Assembly (NCBI GenBank): GCA_016192455.1
Contig: JACPUC010000029.1
Coordinates: 62,001 to 126,000, forward strand
From: Candidatus Tectimicrobiota bacterium
Lineage (GTDB): Bacteria; JACPUC01
DNA: 64,000 nt
Direction: 5' to 3'
Shown here: piece after piece, positions 29,363 through 38,250 of the stretch
How the letters are laid out: each line of letters begins with the position of its first letter
How positions within the stretch are numbered: the first letter of the stretch is position 1
The notes under the pieces: generated by a model
Told to the model about the DNA's origin: nothing
Database searches by the model: none
Seen by the model: the letters and a program-made list of their open reading frames with translations, nothing else
Position numbers and translations under genes: made by a program

Positions 29363-29752
29363 CTAGCAGCAGAAATGGACGCACTGGTTCTTGCCGCGAT
29401 TGTGCTTCTTGATGGCGGCGTCGATCGTCTTGTTCACCAGGTTCCGGTCCAGACCGACCGCGAAGTTCTTCCCGGCAGGGGACGCGGCGGTATCCTTGAA
29501 CATCGCCACCAGAACGTCTTCAACCACCGCATCCTTACCGCCATTGGCGCGGTAGGCCTTTTGGGGGTCAAGCTTCTTGGCCGGCTCATCCACCTTCTGC
29601 AGCAGGAGCTGGCCGATCGCTTTCTCCAACGCCTTGACCTCCTGCTCCTTCTGGGCAAAGGCGTTGCGAACCAATCCAAGCGAGCCCAGGGTGGCAACCC
29701 CACCGACTGCCGCCGTCTTCTTGAAAAACTCCCGACGGGTATTGCTTTCCAT
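29363..29752 (-). CDS. small Tat-signal protein with C-terminal Cys cluster (member 1)
   Basis: 129 residues from the ATG at 29752, with GAAGGAG upstream. Twin-arginine signal TRREFFKKTAAVGGVATLGS followed by LGLVRNAFAQ, so it is exported folded. The mature part (about 95 residues) is helical and Lys/Glu-rich, and ends in HNRGKNQCVHFCC. The three Cys of the protein are all in the last six residues. It has the same length, signal layout and G-K-N near the end as its two neighbours at 29891 and 30586, but is otherwise diverged. No known family; a C-terminal cofactor, metal or modification site is possible (inference). Confidence 0.75.
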   Translation of the reverse strand: MESNTRREFFKKTAAVGGVATLGSLGLVRNAFAQKEQEVKALEKAIGQLLLQKVDEPAKKLDPQKAYRANGGKDAVVEDVLVAMFKDTAASPAGKNFAVGLDRNLVNKTIDAAIKKHNRGKNQCVHFCC

Positions 29753-29890
29753 GAATGCGCACTCCTTCTCGGCCTCTCGGCCTATAACCCACCATTTTTC
29801 CCACTCGCTCCCCGCGCCGCACGTCCATGTCATCTGTCGTGCGATCGAGGAGCTGCGGGACGCCAACGGGAACCGCTGCTTCCCGCTGCT

Positions 29891-30280
29891 CTAGTTATTG
29901 CACGAGCCCGAGATGCCGAAGTTCTTGCCGGGGAAGCGCTTCGCAAGCACCCTGTCCTTGGCTTTCTTGATGAGATCGGGAAGCGCAGTCACGTCGGGCA
30001 TCTTGCCGCCAAGCTCCTTATCGAGGTCCGCGAGGACCTCTTCCGTGGCCCCTGCCTTGGTGCCGCCAAGCCCCTGGTAGATGGTGACGAGGCTCACCTT
30101 CTTCTTGCCGCGCAGACCTTCCAAAACGCCGCGTCCAACCGCCTGGCGCAGAATCTCCTCGATGCTCTCGGCGGCCAGGGCCTTCGAGACCACCGCGGCA
30201 CTTCCCAAACCGAGCGCTCCTCCGACCACGGCCGCCGACTTCATGAATTTCCGCCGAGTGCTCTTCAGGTCATCACCCAT
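29891..30280 (-). CDS. small Tat-signal protein with C-terminal CNN (member 2)
   Basis: 129 residues from the ATG at 30280. Twin-arginine signal STRRKFMKSAAVVGGALGLG then SAAVVSKALA. The mature domain (SIEEILRQAVGRGVLEGLRG, VSLVTIYQGLGGTKAGATEE, DLDKELGGKMPDVTALPDLI) is nearly identical to member 3 at 30586. It has a single Cys, third from the end, in FPGKNFGISGSCNN. The frame runs upstream of 30280, but the Tat motif fixes the start. Function unknown. It is probably a tandem duplicate of member 3. Confidence 0.75.
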   Translation of the reverse strand: MGDDLKSTRRKFMKSAAVVGGALGLGSAAVVSKALAAESIEEILRQAVGRGVLEGLRGKKKVSLVTIYQGLGGTKAGATEEVLADLDKELGGKMPDVTALPDLIKKAKDRVLAKRFPGKNFGISGSCNN

Positions 30281-30585
30281 TGTCGACACTCCTACCAAGC
30301 CAGGCATGCCTGGCAACCCTTCGCAGGCTCGACCCGCTCTCCCTAGGTCAGCCTCTTGAACTTCTGCATGAATTTCTCTTTCTAGCACAGTGGCAAAAGG
30401 TTCGTCAAGCAGAATATCGCCCCTTGCTCGTCTTCTTCGTCCTGGCTCTTTTCTACTCCCGCGTCGACTCCCCCCTCCAGGCCGCAACGCTCCGGCCGCG
30501 CTGAGGGGGAGCCCCTTTCCCCCCGCCGCCTTGGGCGGAGCAGGAAATGAAGCACGCAAGCGAGAACCCGTGCTCGACGCTACCC
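30281..30585. other. spacer between duplicated Tat-protein genes
   Basis: 305 bases. No gene recognised; the stretch is less similar between copies than the genes themselves. Confidence 0.35.
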
Positions 30586-30975
30586 TTAGTTGTTACATGC
30601 ATTCGAGATGGACCAGTTCTTGCCGGGGAAACGCTTGGCAAGCACCTTGTCCTTGGCCTTCTTGATGATGTCGGGAAGCGCATTCACGTCAGGCATCTTG
30701 CCGCCAAGCTCCTTGTCGAGATCCACGAGGACCTCTTCCGTGGCCCCTCCCTTGCCACCGCCAAGCCCCTGGTAGATGGTGACGAGGCTCACCTTCTTCT
30801 TGCCGCGCAAACCTTCCAGCACGCCGCGTCCAATCGTCTGGCGCAGAATTTCCTCGAGGTTCTCGGCGGCCAGCGCCTTCGAGACCACCGCGGCACTCCC
30901 CAGACCGAGCGCTCCTCCGACCACGGCCGCCGACTTCATGAATTTCCGCCGAGTGCTTCTCAGGCCCTCGCTCAT
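30586..30975 (-). CDS. small Tat-signal protein with C-terminal CNN (member 3)
   Basis: 129 residues, ATG at 30975. Signal STRRKFMKSAAVVGGALGLG. The mature domain differs from member 2 at about 15 positions (for example NLEEILRQTIGRG, GGGKGGATEEVLVDLDKELG). It ends FPGKNWSISNACNN, again with a single Cys, third from the end. Conservation of length, G-K-N and terminal C-N-N while nearby residues vary implies constraint on the C-terminus. Role unknown. Confidence 0.75.
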   Translation of the reverse strand: MSEGLRSTRRKFMKSAAVVGGALGLGSAAVVSKALAAENLEEILRQTIGRGVLEGLRGKKKVSLVTIYQGLGGGKGGATEEVLVDLDKELGGKMPDVNALPDIIKKAKDKVLAKRFPGKNWSISNACNN

Positions 30976-31107
30976 CGCCGCAACCCCTCCCTAATCAATG
31001 GCATGCCCTTTAATGGCCTACCCCTTCTTCCGCACGCGCCATACGGCGCAGGATCAACCGGTCGCGCTTACGCCTACAGCCGTTCCTATCACCCGGCAAG
31101 GTAATAG

Positions 31108-31557
31108 TCAAGTGGAATTATTGCTCTCCCCGCGCTTTCCTTCGCTTGCTCGGTCCTTCCGCCGGCCTCGTCTCGCTGCTCCCGCGGGAGGGGCTGGCGC
31201 CGTTCTGGGGGAGCGCTTGACGACAGCGGTTTCCTTCGTCGGGGAAAGGTGCACCAATAGCACCACCACTGCGGTCCAGGCGAGGAGGCGAAAGTTGCTG
31301 CCCTGCGGGACCTGGACGAAGATGCCGGCCCGTCCCTGCAGTGCCTCCACACCGACCGTGATCAGCCCCATCCCGCGCACCAGGTGCAGGAGAACCGGCG
31401 CCTTGAGCTTCCTGCTCACCAGTTCGTGGCCGGCCGCCATGCCGTGCAACACCATCTTCACCTCACCATCCTCGTACAGTGAAGCGGTGGCGATGCCCCG
31501 CTTCGAGACCTCGACCTGCTTAGCGAGGTCATCAACCACACGGTAGGTCAGTCCCAT
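31108..31557 (-). CDS. cupin-like small protein with hydrophobic segment
   Basis: 149 residues from the ATG at 31557 (GGGAAGG upstream); the frame is open 15 codons further. Residues 5-100 have the cupin rhythm: ASLYEDGEVKMVLHGMAAGH, PVLLHLVRGMGLITVGVEAL, AGIFVQVPQGSNFRLLAWTA then VVVLLVHL. Some expected metal-ligand His positions are replaced, so metal binding is doubtful. A basic, Pro/Arg-rich tail follows. It lies upstream of the Tat-protein trio on the same strand. Confidence 0.6.
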   Translation of the reverse strand: MGLTYRVVDDLAKQVEVSKRGIATASLYEDGEVKMVLHGMAAGHELVSRKLKAPVLLHLVRGMGLITVGVEALQGRAGIFVQVPQGSNFRLLAWTAVVVLLVHLSPTKETAVVKRSPRTAPAPPAGAARRGRRKDRASEGKRGESNNST

Positions 31558-32118
31558 GGCGCCCTTCCCATGCTCCCTTGGGGGGGTGTTGCGCGGCGTC
31601 AACCGTGCCGGCGCCCCATCAGGCGCCGGCGCCCCGCCCTTGCCGTCAACGCGCCTGCGGCGGCTGCCTCTCCCAGCGCACCGCAGGACTTCCTGCGTGA
31701 CGCTCTTCTAACACAAGCGAGGTTCGCAGCAAAGCGCTGGCAGCCGGGCCGCCTTGCTCTGTCAAGAACGACGGCGCCCTTAGGTGCTTCGCGGGCGGAG
31801 GGAAGGGATACGGGGCGTGCCGAGATGAAAGGTCTGGCGCTGTCGTCGGGGCGCCCGGCGCTCCCTCGCCCTGCGCCGATGGCTTCGGGGGGAGGTTGCG
31901 CCGCGCGTGGCCGTGAAAGAAGCCTTGACCGTCACGGGGAGAGCCGCAATAATAGGCACTTCCAGGCACGCCTCGGTTGCCGGCGGGGGGCGCGTGGCTC
32001 GGTGGAGCGCCGAGCGCCGAGGTTTGTCACGGCAGCGCGCCGGCGGCGAGGCACGCGGCGCCGCGGGCAGCGGCGGTCTCACTGCGCGCGGCGCGCGCCA
32101 GAGTGGGGATGACGCGTC
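31558..32118. other. divergent gene-free stretch
   Basis: About 560 bases between the cupin-like gene and the anti-sigma operon, read in opposite directions. Promoters of both units should be here. I recognise no boxes; it includes a short GGCGCCGGCGCC-type inverted repeat near 31610-31635. Confidence 0.35.
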
Positions 32119-32553
32119 ATGAGGCAGGAAATCACCCTCACCGTGCCTTCCTCGACGGAGTTTCTCCACGTTGTGGGGGCGGTGATGTCGGAGATGGCGG
32201 CCCTGGCTGGGTTCGACGACCGGCAGCGGCGTCGCATCGAGTTGGCGGTCGATGAAGCGTGCTCCAATGTCCTTCTCTGCGCCTACCAGCAGGAGAGCGA
32301 GCAAAGCTACCGAATCGGCTGTGTGAAGGAGGCAAGCGAGCTGCGCATCACGATTACAGACTGGGGGCAGGACTACGCCTTTCCCGCCGCCGGGGAGCTC
32401 AGCCTGCCGGCGAAGCTCCCGGACCCCTCGAGCGCGAACATTGGTCTCTACCTCATCTACCAGATCATGGATGAGGTGACCTTCGTCAGCCAGACGCAGC
32501 AGCACGTGTTGAGCATGAGAAAACTCCTCCACCCGAGCGACGCGAGGCCGTAA
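32119..32553 (+). CDS. RsbW-like anti-sigma factor / serine kinase (first copy)
   Basis: 144 residues, GHKL ATPase fold (HATPase_c_2). N box ELAVDEACSNVLLCAY, G1-type box ITDWGQDYAF and G2-type SSANIGLYLIYQIMDEV are in family order. Such proteins bind a sigma factor or other target, and phosphorylate a STAS antagonist to release or capture it. The stop overlaps the start of the STAS gene (shared base at 32553), indicating translational coupling. The G2 box is degenerate (A-N-I-G-L). Confidence 0.88.
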   Translation: MRQEITLTVPSSTEFLHVVGAVMSEMAALAGFDDRQRRRIELAVDEACSNVLLCAYQQESEQSYRIGCVKEASELRITITDWGQDYAFPAAGELSLPAKLPDPSSANIGLYLIYQIMDEVTFVSQTQQHVLSMRKLLHPSDARP

Positions 32554-32891
32554 TGTCAATGGAGATCACCAACCGATTCGAGAACGACGTGCTCGTTCTC
32601 GGCCTTGACGGTCGTTTCGACGCGCATGCCGCACCGCAGGTCGAGGAGACCTTTACGACGCTCTTCAGCCAGGGCGCCACGAAGGTGGTCGTCGATTTCA
32701 GCGCTGTGGGCTATCTCAGCAGCGCCGGCTTGCGCGTCCTGTTGGTGATGATCCGCAAGCTGAAGAGTGCGCAGGGCGCAATTGTCCTGGCGGGGTTGCA
32801 GCCGCACGTGAAAGAGGTCTTCGATATCTCTGGGTTCACCGACTTGTTCACGATCGAGGGCAGCGTGCAGGAGGCGCTCGCGGCGATCTGA
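32553..32891 (+). CDS. STAS-domain anti-sigma factor antagonist
   Basis: 112 residues, whole-length STAS domain (SpoIIAA/RsbV type). The block VVVDFSAVGYLSSAGLRVLL holds the phospho-acceptor Ser in the D-x-S-x3-Y-L-S-S-A-G-L motif. It is translationally coupled to the kinase gene before it. A second kinase gene follows 68 bases later, so this antagonist may have two partners. Confidence 0.93.
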   Translation: MSMEITNRFENDVLVLGLDGRFDAHAAPQVEETFTTLFSQGATKVVVDFSAVGYLSSAGLRVLLVMIRKLKSAQGAIVLAGLQPHVKEVFDISGFTDLFTIEGSVQEALAAI

Positions 32892-32959
32892 TCTCACGTG
32901 GATGCGGCGGAGGTGGCTCTGGCGGCCTCCTGAGAGATCATGCTCACGGAGACGTTGCG

Positions 32960-33385
32960 GTGACGAAGGAAGCCACGCTGCAGTTGCCGGCCGACACTGC
33001 GTACCTCAAGATGATTGGCGAGTTCGTCTCGCGCATGGCAAAGATCAGCGGCTTCGACGACCTCGACTGCAAGCGCATCGAGGTGGCCGTCGATGAGGCC
33101 TGCACCAACGTCATTGAGCACACCCAGCGCGGCGCCTCGCATGACGCCTTCTCAATCTGCTGCCGGGCCGTGGCGAGCGGCATCGAGATCACCATCAGCG
33201 ATCGCGGCGCGCCCTTTGATTTCGACTCCGTTGCCGTGCCCGATGTCTCCGCCGGGGCGGAGGATCGCCCCATTGGCGGGCTCGGCATCTTTCTGATGAA
33301 AAAATTCATGGATTTCGTGAAGTACACGCCCGGCGCCGACGGCATGCGGCACCTGACGATGAGCAAGAACAGGCCCGCGGGCTGA
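32960..33385 (+). CDS. RsbW-like anti-sigma factor / serine kinase (second copy)
   Basis: 141 residues starting with GTG at 32960. GHKL fold: N box EVAVDEACTNVIEHTQRGAS, G1 ISDRGAPFDFD and a canonical G2 PIGGLGIFLMKKFMDFVKY. It is related to the copy at 32119 (shared LTLPxxTxxL start and D-D-xx-RIE-AVDEAC), with better-conserved ATP motifs. Position next to STAS supports partner switching. No sigma factor or PP2C phosphatase is in the window. Confidence 0.9.
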   Translation: MTKEATLQLPADTAYLKMIGEFVSRMAKISGFDDLDCKRIEVAVDEACTNVIEHTQRGASHDAFSICCRAVASGIEITISDRGAPFDFDSVAVPDVSAGAEDRPIGGLGIFLMKKFMDFVKYTPGADGMRHLTMSKNRPAG

Positions 33386-33551
33386 CGCTGCCGCGGCGCC
33401 AGCCCGCCGCGGAAGCTCGGGTCACCTCTCCTGCTGGACGATCTTGCGCTCGGCGTCACGGCGCCTCGCGCGTTGGCCACCCTACCTCCCGCCTGGGCGC
33501 TCCGCCTGCCAGGGAGCGACCCAGGATGTGTTCCACGGCCAGGACAGATTC

Positions 33552-34946
33552 ATGCCCCTGATGAGTTCTCGCTTCGCTCTCCTGGTGGCGCTTGCACTGC
33601 TGATGCTGGCGGGGTGCGCGCAACTCCCGACGACGAAAATCTCCCAGATTCCCGATAAACCAATCTTCGGCCGTTCGCAGGGCGCTTCGAAGGGAATCCA
33701 GTTTCCGCCCGTGGGCGAGAAACGGCTTGAGATCACCATCAAGGATGGCAAGCTCACCGGTAATCTCGTGAATGCGCCCGCGGGCGAGGTCCTCAGCCTT
33801 ATCCAGCAGCAGCTTCCGGTGCAGTTTGTGCACCGCAGCAAGCTCTACGCCCGCATCACCGCCCGCCTCAAGGAGGTGCCCTTCGAAGAGGCCTTCGAGC
33901 TGCTGATGAAAGCCGGCGGCTACAAGGCTGAGAAAAGTGGCGAGGTCTACCTCATCACGCAAGCCCCTCCTGAAGAAGGCTCGTCGCCGGCGAAGACCCT
34001 GGCCGTCCAGGAGGTGTACCTGCAGTATGTGGACGCGACCAGCGTCCTCGAGCACCTGCGCGCCGCCTACCAGAACATCACCGACCCCCAGTACGGGTTT
34101 GGACTCCTTCCCGGCAACAGTGGCATCTATGTGATCGGCCCGCCGGCCCAACTGCAGGAAGTTCTCGATATCATCGCCCGCATGGATCGCGAGCTGCCGC
34201 AGGTGCTCATCGAGGCGATGGTCATTGAAATGAAACGCACCGATTTCCAGGAGGTGAGTCAAACCCTGTCGGAGTTTCCGGCGCACCTGCTGTCGGAAAT
34301 CCCCGAAGAGCTGACCGGCCGCTTCGATCCGGGAAGCTTGGAAGCGCCGGCGCTGCGGTTTCGTTTCCGAGTCACGGACCGGAGTCGCGATCGGTTCTTC
34401 CTGGAGATCTTCGCCCTGGTCCAGAAAGAACGGGCACGCATTGTCAGCCGTCCGTACATCGCTTCGCGCAGCGGCGAAGCGGCTGAGATTCGAGCCGAGC
34501 AAATCCAGAACATCCGCTCGGAATCACTGCAGTCGGGTGAAAGGCTCTCGTCGCTTGAGGAGCTGCGCGCCGGCACCACCATGCTCATCACCCCGACGGT
34601 GAACCCGGATCGCACCATCAGCATGCGGATGGAGCTGGGGCAGAGCGAGTTCATCGCCGGCGCCGAGGCGGAGTCGACCCGTACGTCCAACTCCGCGAAG
34701 TTCAGAGTGAACGTCCATGACGGCGAGACCATCGTGACGGGGGGGTTGATCAAACGGCGCAGGATAAGGAACCAGGCCTACATTCCTTTCCTCGGGCGCA
34801 TCCCGGTCTTGAAGTACATCTTCGGGAGCTTCGTCAGCAATGTTGAAGAGTCTGAGATTGTCTTCATCTTGACGCCGCATATTCTCCCCATTGACTATGA
34901 AGAGTTCCGCGACAGGAAGCTTCCCTTCCAGGGCGAACCACCCTAA
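33552..34946 (+). CDS. secretin lipoprotein (type II/III secretion or pilus-like)
   Basis: 464 residues. Lipoprotein signal with lipobox LAGC (Cys22 from the ATG at 33552). STN-like N-terminal domain (LTGNLVNAPAGEVLSLIQQQ, ARITARLKEVPFEEAFELLM). An N1-type domain (VQEVYLQYVDATSVLEHLRA, GIYVIGPPAQLQEVLDIIAR), then the secretin core: VLIEAMVIEM, PYIASRSGEAAEI, TSNSAKFRVNVHDGETIVTG and FLGRIPVLKYIFGS. It would form the outer-membrane ring of a secretion or pilus machine. No other machine component is nearby. Confidence 0.92.
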   Translation: MPLMSSRFALLVALALLMLAGCAQLPTTKISQIPDKPIFGRSQGASKGIQFPPVGEKRLEITIKDGKLTGNLVNAPAGEVLSLIQQQLPVQFVHRSKLYARITARLKEVPFEEAFELLMKAGGYKAEKSGEVYLITQAPPEEGSSPAKTLAVQEVYLQYVDATSVLEHLRAAYQNITDPQYGFGLLPGNSGIYVIGPPAQLQEVLDIIARMDRELPQVLIEAMVIEMKRTDFQEVSQTLSEFPAHLLSEIPEELTGRFDPGSLEAPALRFRFRVTDRSRDRFFLEIFALVQKERARIVSRPYIASRSGEAAEIRAEQIQNIRSESLQSGERLSSLEELRAGTTMLITPTVNPDRTISMRMELGQSEFIAGAEAESTRTSNSAKFRVNVHDGETIVTGGLIKRRRIRNQAYIPFLGRIPVLKYIFGSFVSNVEESEIVFILTPHILPIDYEEFRDRKLPFQGEPP

Positions 34947-34954
34947 GTGTCAGG

Positions 34955-35040
34955 TCTCACAAGTTCGCTCACACAGGTGCGGCGTCGCACCCTGCATTGG
35001 CAGGGGGCTTGGGGGGGGGCCATGCTCTCCCACACCCCTC
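34955..35040 (+). repeat. dispersed intergenic repeat, copy A
   Basis: Begins TCTCACAAGTTCGCTCACAC, then TGCATTGGCAGGGGGCTTG and CATGCTCTCCCACACCC. The same ordered blocks occur at 44398-44480 (copy B) and, shorter and inverted, at 38251-38332 (copy C). Confidence 0.7.
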
Positions 35041-35085
35041 CCTCACCCGTTCCCTCTCCCATTGGGAGAGGGGCCAGGGGTGAGG
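35041..35085. repeat. imperfect inverted repeat after the secretin gene
   Basis: CCTCACCC...CCCTCTCCC, then ATT, then GGGAGAGGG...GGGGTGAGG. This is the composition of a palindromic repeat common between genes of many bacteria. It may also end secretin transcription. The rest of the 434-base gap holds nothing recognised. Confidence 0.65.
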
Positions 35086-35380
35086 GGTGCGCGAAGGGAC
35101 AAGGGCCCGTCGCAGAATTGCGTGATGGAACTTAGGGGACACGACGGGAAGGTCGTCTTCTCGAAAACACCGTGGAAGTTTCGGGCCAAGCAGGGCTCGG
35201 GAGGCGCCCGCGCGTGGGCGATCCGACGGTGGCGCGCCGGCGGGTGAGAGGCCGCGGCAGCGCTCCGAGGTCAACAAAGGGCAAGAAGCTCATTGACGCG
35301 AACCAGCGGGGGAATTATCGTTAAGCATATTTCGCGCCGCCGGCGGCGTGTCAGCCGCATGGCGGGGATGAGATGAAGCA

Positions 35381-36055
35381 GTGGGGGCGGCAGAGGGGGC
35401 GCGTCGTTCGCCTCCTGGCGCGATGCCCCCGGGGCGAGGTTGCACGGTGGCGAGCTTGATCCAAAGAGCAGGGGCTCCGGGACCGGCCGACGCACTCCTC
35501 AAGCCGGCGTCTTCAAACGGCGACGAGGGGCGGTGCGAGCCGGCGCCGGCGATCCGGCGGGCAACCATCGCGGACATCCCGCAAGTGCACGCCCTCATCG
35601 CACTCAATGCCAAGACCGGCGCCGTCCTGCCGCGCACCTTGGAAAACCTCTACACCACCGTGCGCGAGTTCCAGGTCTGCGTTGACGCTGACACCGTCAT
35701 TGGCATGTGCGCGCTCCATGTCAGCAACAGCACGCTCGCCGAGATCCGCTCCCTCTGCGTCGATGACCGCTACGAGGGGCGGGGAATCGGCTCCGCACTC
35801 ACCCAGGCGAGCATCAACGAGGCGCGTCGCCTGGGTCTCGGCACCGTCTTCGCCCTGACCTACCGCGTGAAGTTCTTTCAACGACTCGGCTTCACCGTCG
35901 TGGAGAAGAGCACCCTGCCCCAGAAGATCTGGACGGACTGCGTGCACTGTCACAAGTTCCCAACCTGCGACGAGACGGCACTGATCCTGCGACTTCAGGA
36001 GACCCCGGATCAGGAAGGGGCCGCCTCGCCACCTCTGCTGCGGGTGCTGCGCTGA
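35381..36055 (+). CDS. GNAT acetyltransferase, N-acetylglutamate synthase-like
   Basis: Up to 224 residues. The GNAT domain starts near residue 57 (AIRRATIADIPQVHALIALN) and has the acetyl-CoA motif CVDDRYEGRGIGSALTQASI. The ending KFFQRLGFTVVEKSTLPQKI then WTDCVHCHKFPTCDETALI is typical of short stand-alone N-acetylglutamate synthases (first step of arginine synthesis). The start is uncertain: an ATG at 35381, an ATG at 35423 and a GTG at 35447 are in frame, and the first 50 residues look non-conserved. No other arg gene is adjacent. Confidence 0.85.
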   Translation: MGAAEGARRSPPGAMPPGRGCTVASLIQRAGAPGPADALLKPASSNGDEGRCEPAPAIRRATIADIPQVHALIALNAKTGAVLPRTLENLYTTVREFQVCVDADTVIGMCALHVSNSTLAEIRSLCVDDRYEGRGIGSALTQASINEARRLGLGTVFALTYRVKFFQRLGFTVVEKSTLPQKIWTDCVHCHKFPTCDETALILRLQETPDQEGAASPPLLRVLR

Positions 36056-36288
36056 ACCTTTCGGGCGCGGACCATCGGCGCGCCGCCTTCTGCCCCACCG
36101 CGTGACGTGCTACACTTTTCATCATTGGAGCGTGCTTCCGGGCTACCCTGGGGGTTGGCGCGCGCGCCGCGAGGCGCACCGGCCTCGCGCCGCTCGCTCG
36201 CGCCCAGCCGGGAGAAGCGTTGGCGACCTTGCCGCTCCGGACCCGTAGCAGGGCAGCCGCCGCACGGGGTATGAGAAAGGATGCGCGC

Positions 36289-38127
36289 ATGCGACCGCGT
36301 CTCGCCAGTCCCGCCCGCTGGACCGACTTCTCTTACACCCAGGCGCGCATCGACCTGACCACGCAGGAGGTGCGGATCGAGGAAAAGCCCTGCGCCGACC
36401 TCGAAGACTTCCTGGGCGGCATCGGGCGCTCCCTGAAAATCCTCGGCGGCGTGCGGGTGCGTGATCCCTTCGATCCCGCCAGCCCGCTCATCATGAACCT
36501 CGGCGTCCTGACGGGAACGAACGCCATGACGGGGCTGCGCGTCTTCTTCAGCGCTTACAGCCCGTTGAAAGTCTCCAACCGGGGGCTGCCTGCCGTGACG
36601 TGGTCCACGGCGAGCGGCAAGTTCGGCGCCAAGCTGCACTGGCTCGGCCTCGATGAGGCGATCTTCGTCGGGCGGGCGGAGCGGCCGCTCACCCTGGTCT
36701 TCTCGGCGGCCCGCGACGGCGGCGTGACGGTGCGTTTCGAGGACGCCGCCGGCCTGCGCGGCATGACGACGCACGACAAGATCATGATGCTCTTGGACCG
36801 CTACCCGCGGGCGCACTTCGCGGCGCTCGGCCCCGCCGGGGAGAACTGGAGCGGCAGCCGCTTCGCCGCCATCGCCGTGAGCACCGAGAACCAGCTCCGC
36901 TCGCGCGATGACAAACCGCGCTTCGCCGGCCGGGGCGGCATGGGCAACCTCCTCGGCTCGAAGAACGTGCTGGCCATGGTCGCCGACGTTGAGGACCGAC
37001 AGGAGGGGCGTCCCAGCGCCAGGCTGGCGGCGATCAACAAGGAAATCGCGCGGGGCAACGGCTCGCGCAAGTATCGCGACGCGGACAAGGGCGGCGGCAT
37101 CGGCGGCACGATGACGAACTACGAGCCGCTCTTCGAGGTGGGGGCGCTGCCGGAGAACAACTTCTGGGCCAGCGGCACGGCGGCGCCGAAGGGTCTCTTC
37201 CGCGGCGTCATCGAGCAGCAGTTCGTGATCAAGGACGAGTCGTGCTACAAGTGCGGCATCCTCTGCCACAAGAATGTCTACGAGAAGGCGACGCCTGGGG
37301 AATCAAGCGGCCGCTTCCGCGCCAAGTTCGACTACGAGCCGCTCAACCTGTTGGCGACCAACCTCGGCATCCACGATGCCGAGTCAGCCTGCCGGCTCGT
37401 GGCCCGCTGCGACCTCCTGGGGTTCGATGCGATCAGCCTCGGCGTCACCCTCGGCTACGTCATGGAGTACAACCGCCGCCACCCCGAGGCGCCGATCGCC
37501 GGCGGCGTGGGCTTCGGCGATGCCGAGGGGGCGTTGAAGATCATCGAGAAGACCGCCCGCGGCGACATGCCGCAGATCGGCCAGGGGGTGAAACGCCTCT
37601 CCGAGGAGCTGGGCGAGACGGCCTATGCCATGCAGGTGAAAGGGCTGGAGCTGCCGGCCTACCTGCCGGAGACCAACCCGGGCTATCCCTTCGCCCTCTC
37701 CGGCGGCCACATGACCATGCGCACCTTCCTGCTGGCCGTCCTCGTCGGCGATTTCAGCATCGAGTACTGGCAGGAAGCCATCCTCGGCCCCGGCCTGCAG
37801 TACCTGCGCGATGACCTCGTCGGCCTGTGCAAGTTCTGCGGCTTGACGGACCCGCCGGTGGCCGAGGCGCTGACCGAGGTGACCGGCGTGCCGATCAGCG
37901 TCGAGGAGATGCGGGCCGCGGTCTACCGCACCTACCTGCGCGGCTTCGCCCTCGAGCGCCGCCAGGGCTACACCTGGGAGGAGTACACCATCCCGGCGCG
38001 CTCCTTCACGCCGAACGAGCACCTGAAGCTGCCCCACTTCGTCACGCCGGAGTTTCTCGAGGAGCTGAAGCGCCGCGTCATCGGCAAGCTGGATGCCTCG
38101 ATGGCGGAGCTGGGAATCAGCGCCTGA
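36289..38127 (+). CDS. aldehyde:ferredoxin oxidoreductase family protein (tungsten/molybdenum)
   Basis: 612 residues from the ATG at 36289 (AAAGGA upstream; ATGs at 36220 and 36271 are in frame). The N-terminal pterin domain contains FLGGIGRSLKILGGVRVRDP and FSAYSPLKVSNRG. The 4Fe-4S Cys are C319, C322, C326 (CYKCGILC) with a later Cys pair C514/C517 (LCKFC) supplying the fourth ligand. The family oxidises aldehydes to acids with ferredoxin, using a W- or Mo-bis-pterin. No MoaD or ferredoxin gene is adjacent; physiological substrate unknown. Confidence 0.9.
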   Translation: MRPRLASPARWTDFSYTQARIDLTTQEVRIEEKPCADLEDFLGGIGRSLKILGGVRVRDPFDPASPLIMNLGVLTGTNAMTGLRVFFSAYSPLKVSNRGLPAVTWSTASGKFGAKLHWLGLDEAIFVGRAERPLTLVFSAARDGGVTVRFEDAAGLRGMTTHDKIMMLLDRYPRAHFAALGPAGENWSGSRFAAIAVSTENQLRSRDDKPRFAGRGGMGNLLGSKNVLAMVADVEDRQEGRPSARLAAINKEIARGNGSRKYRDADKGGGIGGTMTNYEPLFEVGALPENNFWASGTAAPKGLFRGVIEQQFVIKDESCYKCGILCHKNVYEKATPGESSGRFRAKFDYEPLNLLATNLGIHDAESACRLVARCDLLGFDAISLGVTLGYVMEYNRRHPEAPIAGGVGFGDAEGALKIIEKTARGDMPQIGQGVKRLSEELGETAYAMQVKGLELPAYLPETNPGYPFALSGGHMTMRTFLLAVLVGDFSIEYWQEAILGPGLQYLRDDLVGLCKFCGLTDPPVAEALTEVTGVPISVEEMRAAVYRTYLRGFALERRQGYTWEEYTIPARSFTPNEHLKLPHFVTPEFLEELKRRVIGKLDASMAELGISA

Positions 38128-38250
38128 TGGCGCCGCGCCTCGGTTCGTTCCCTGCAGGGGCGGCATCATTGCCGATCTCAGGTGCTTGTCGTGCGAGGGG
38201 CATTGCCCTTCGCGCTCCCTTCCGCGCCAGTGCGCCATGCGCACTCGCGT

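Noticed and set aside
31570-32112. 180-residue open frame in the divergent spacer
   Set aside because: Arg/Pro/Ala-rich without conserved pattern; no ribosome site; looks like chance.
36088-36116. Promoter upstream of the aldehyde oxidoreductase (TTCTGC ... TACACT)
   Set aside because: The -35 matches only in two bases; not enough to report.
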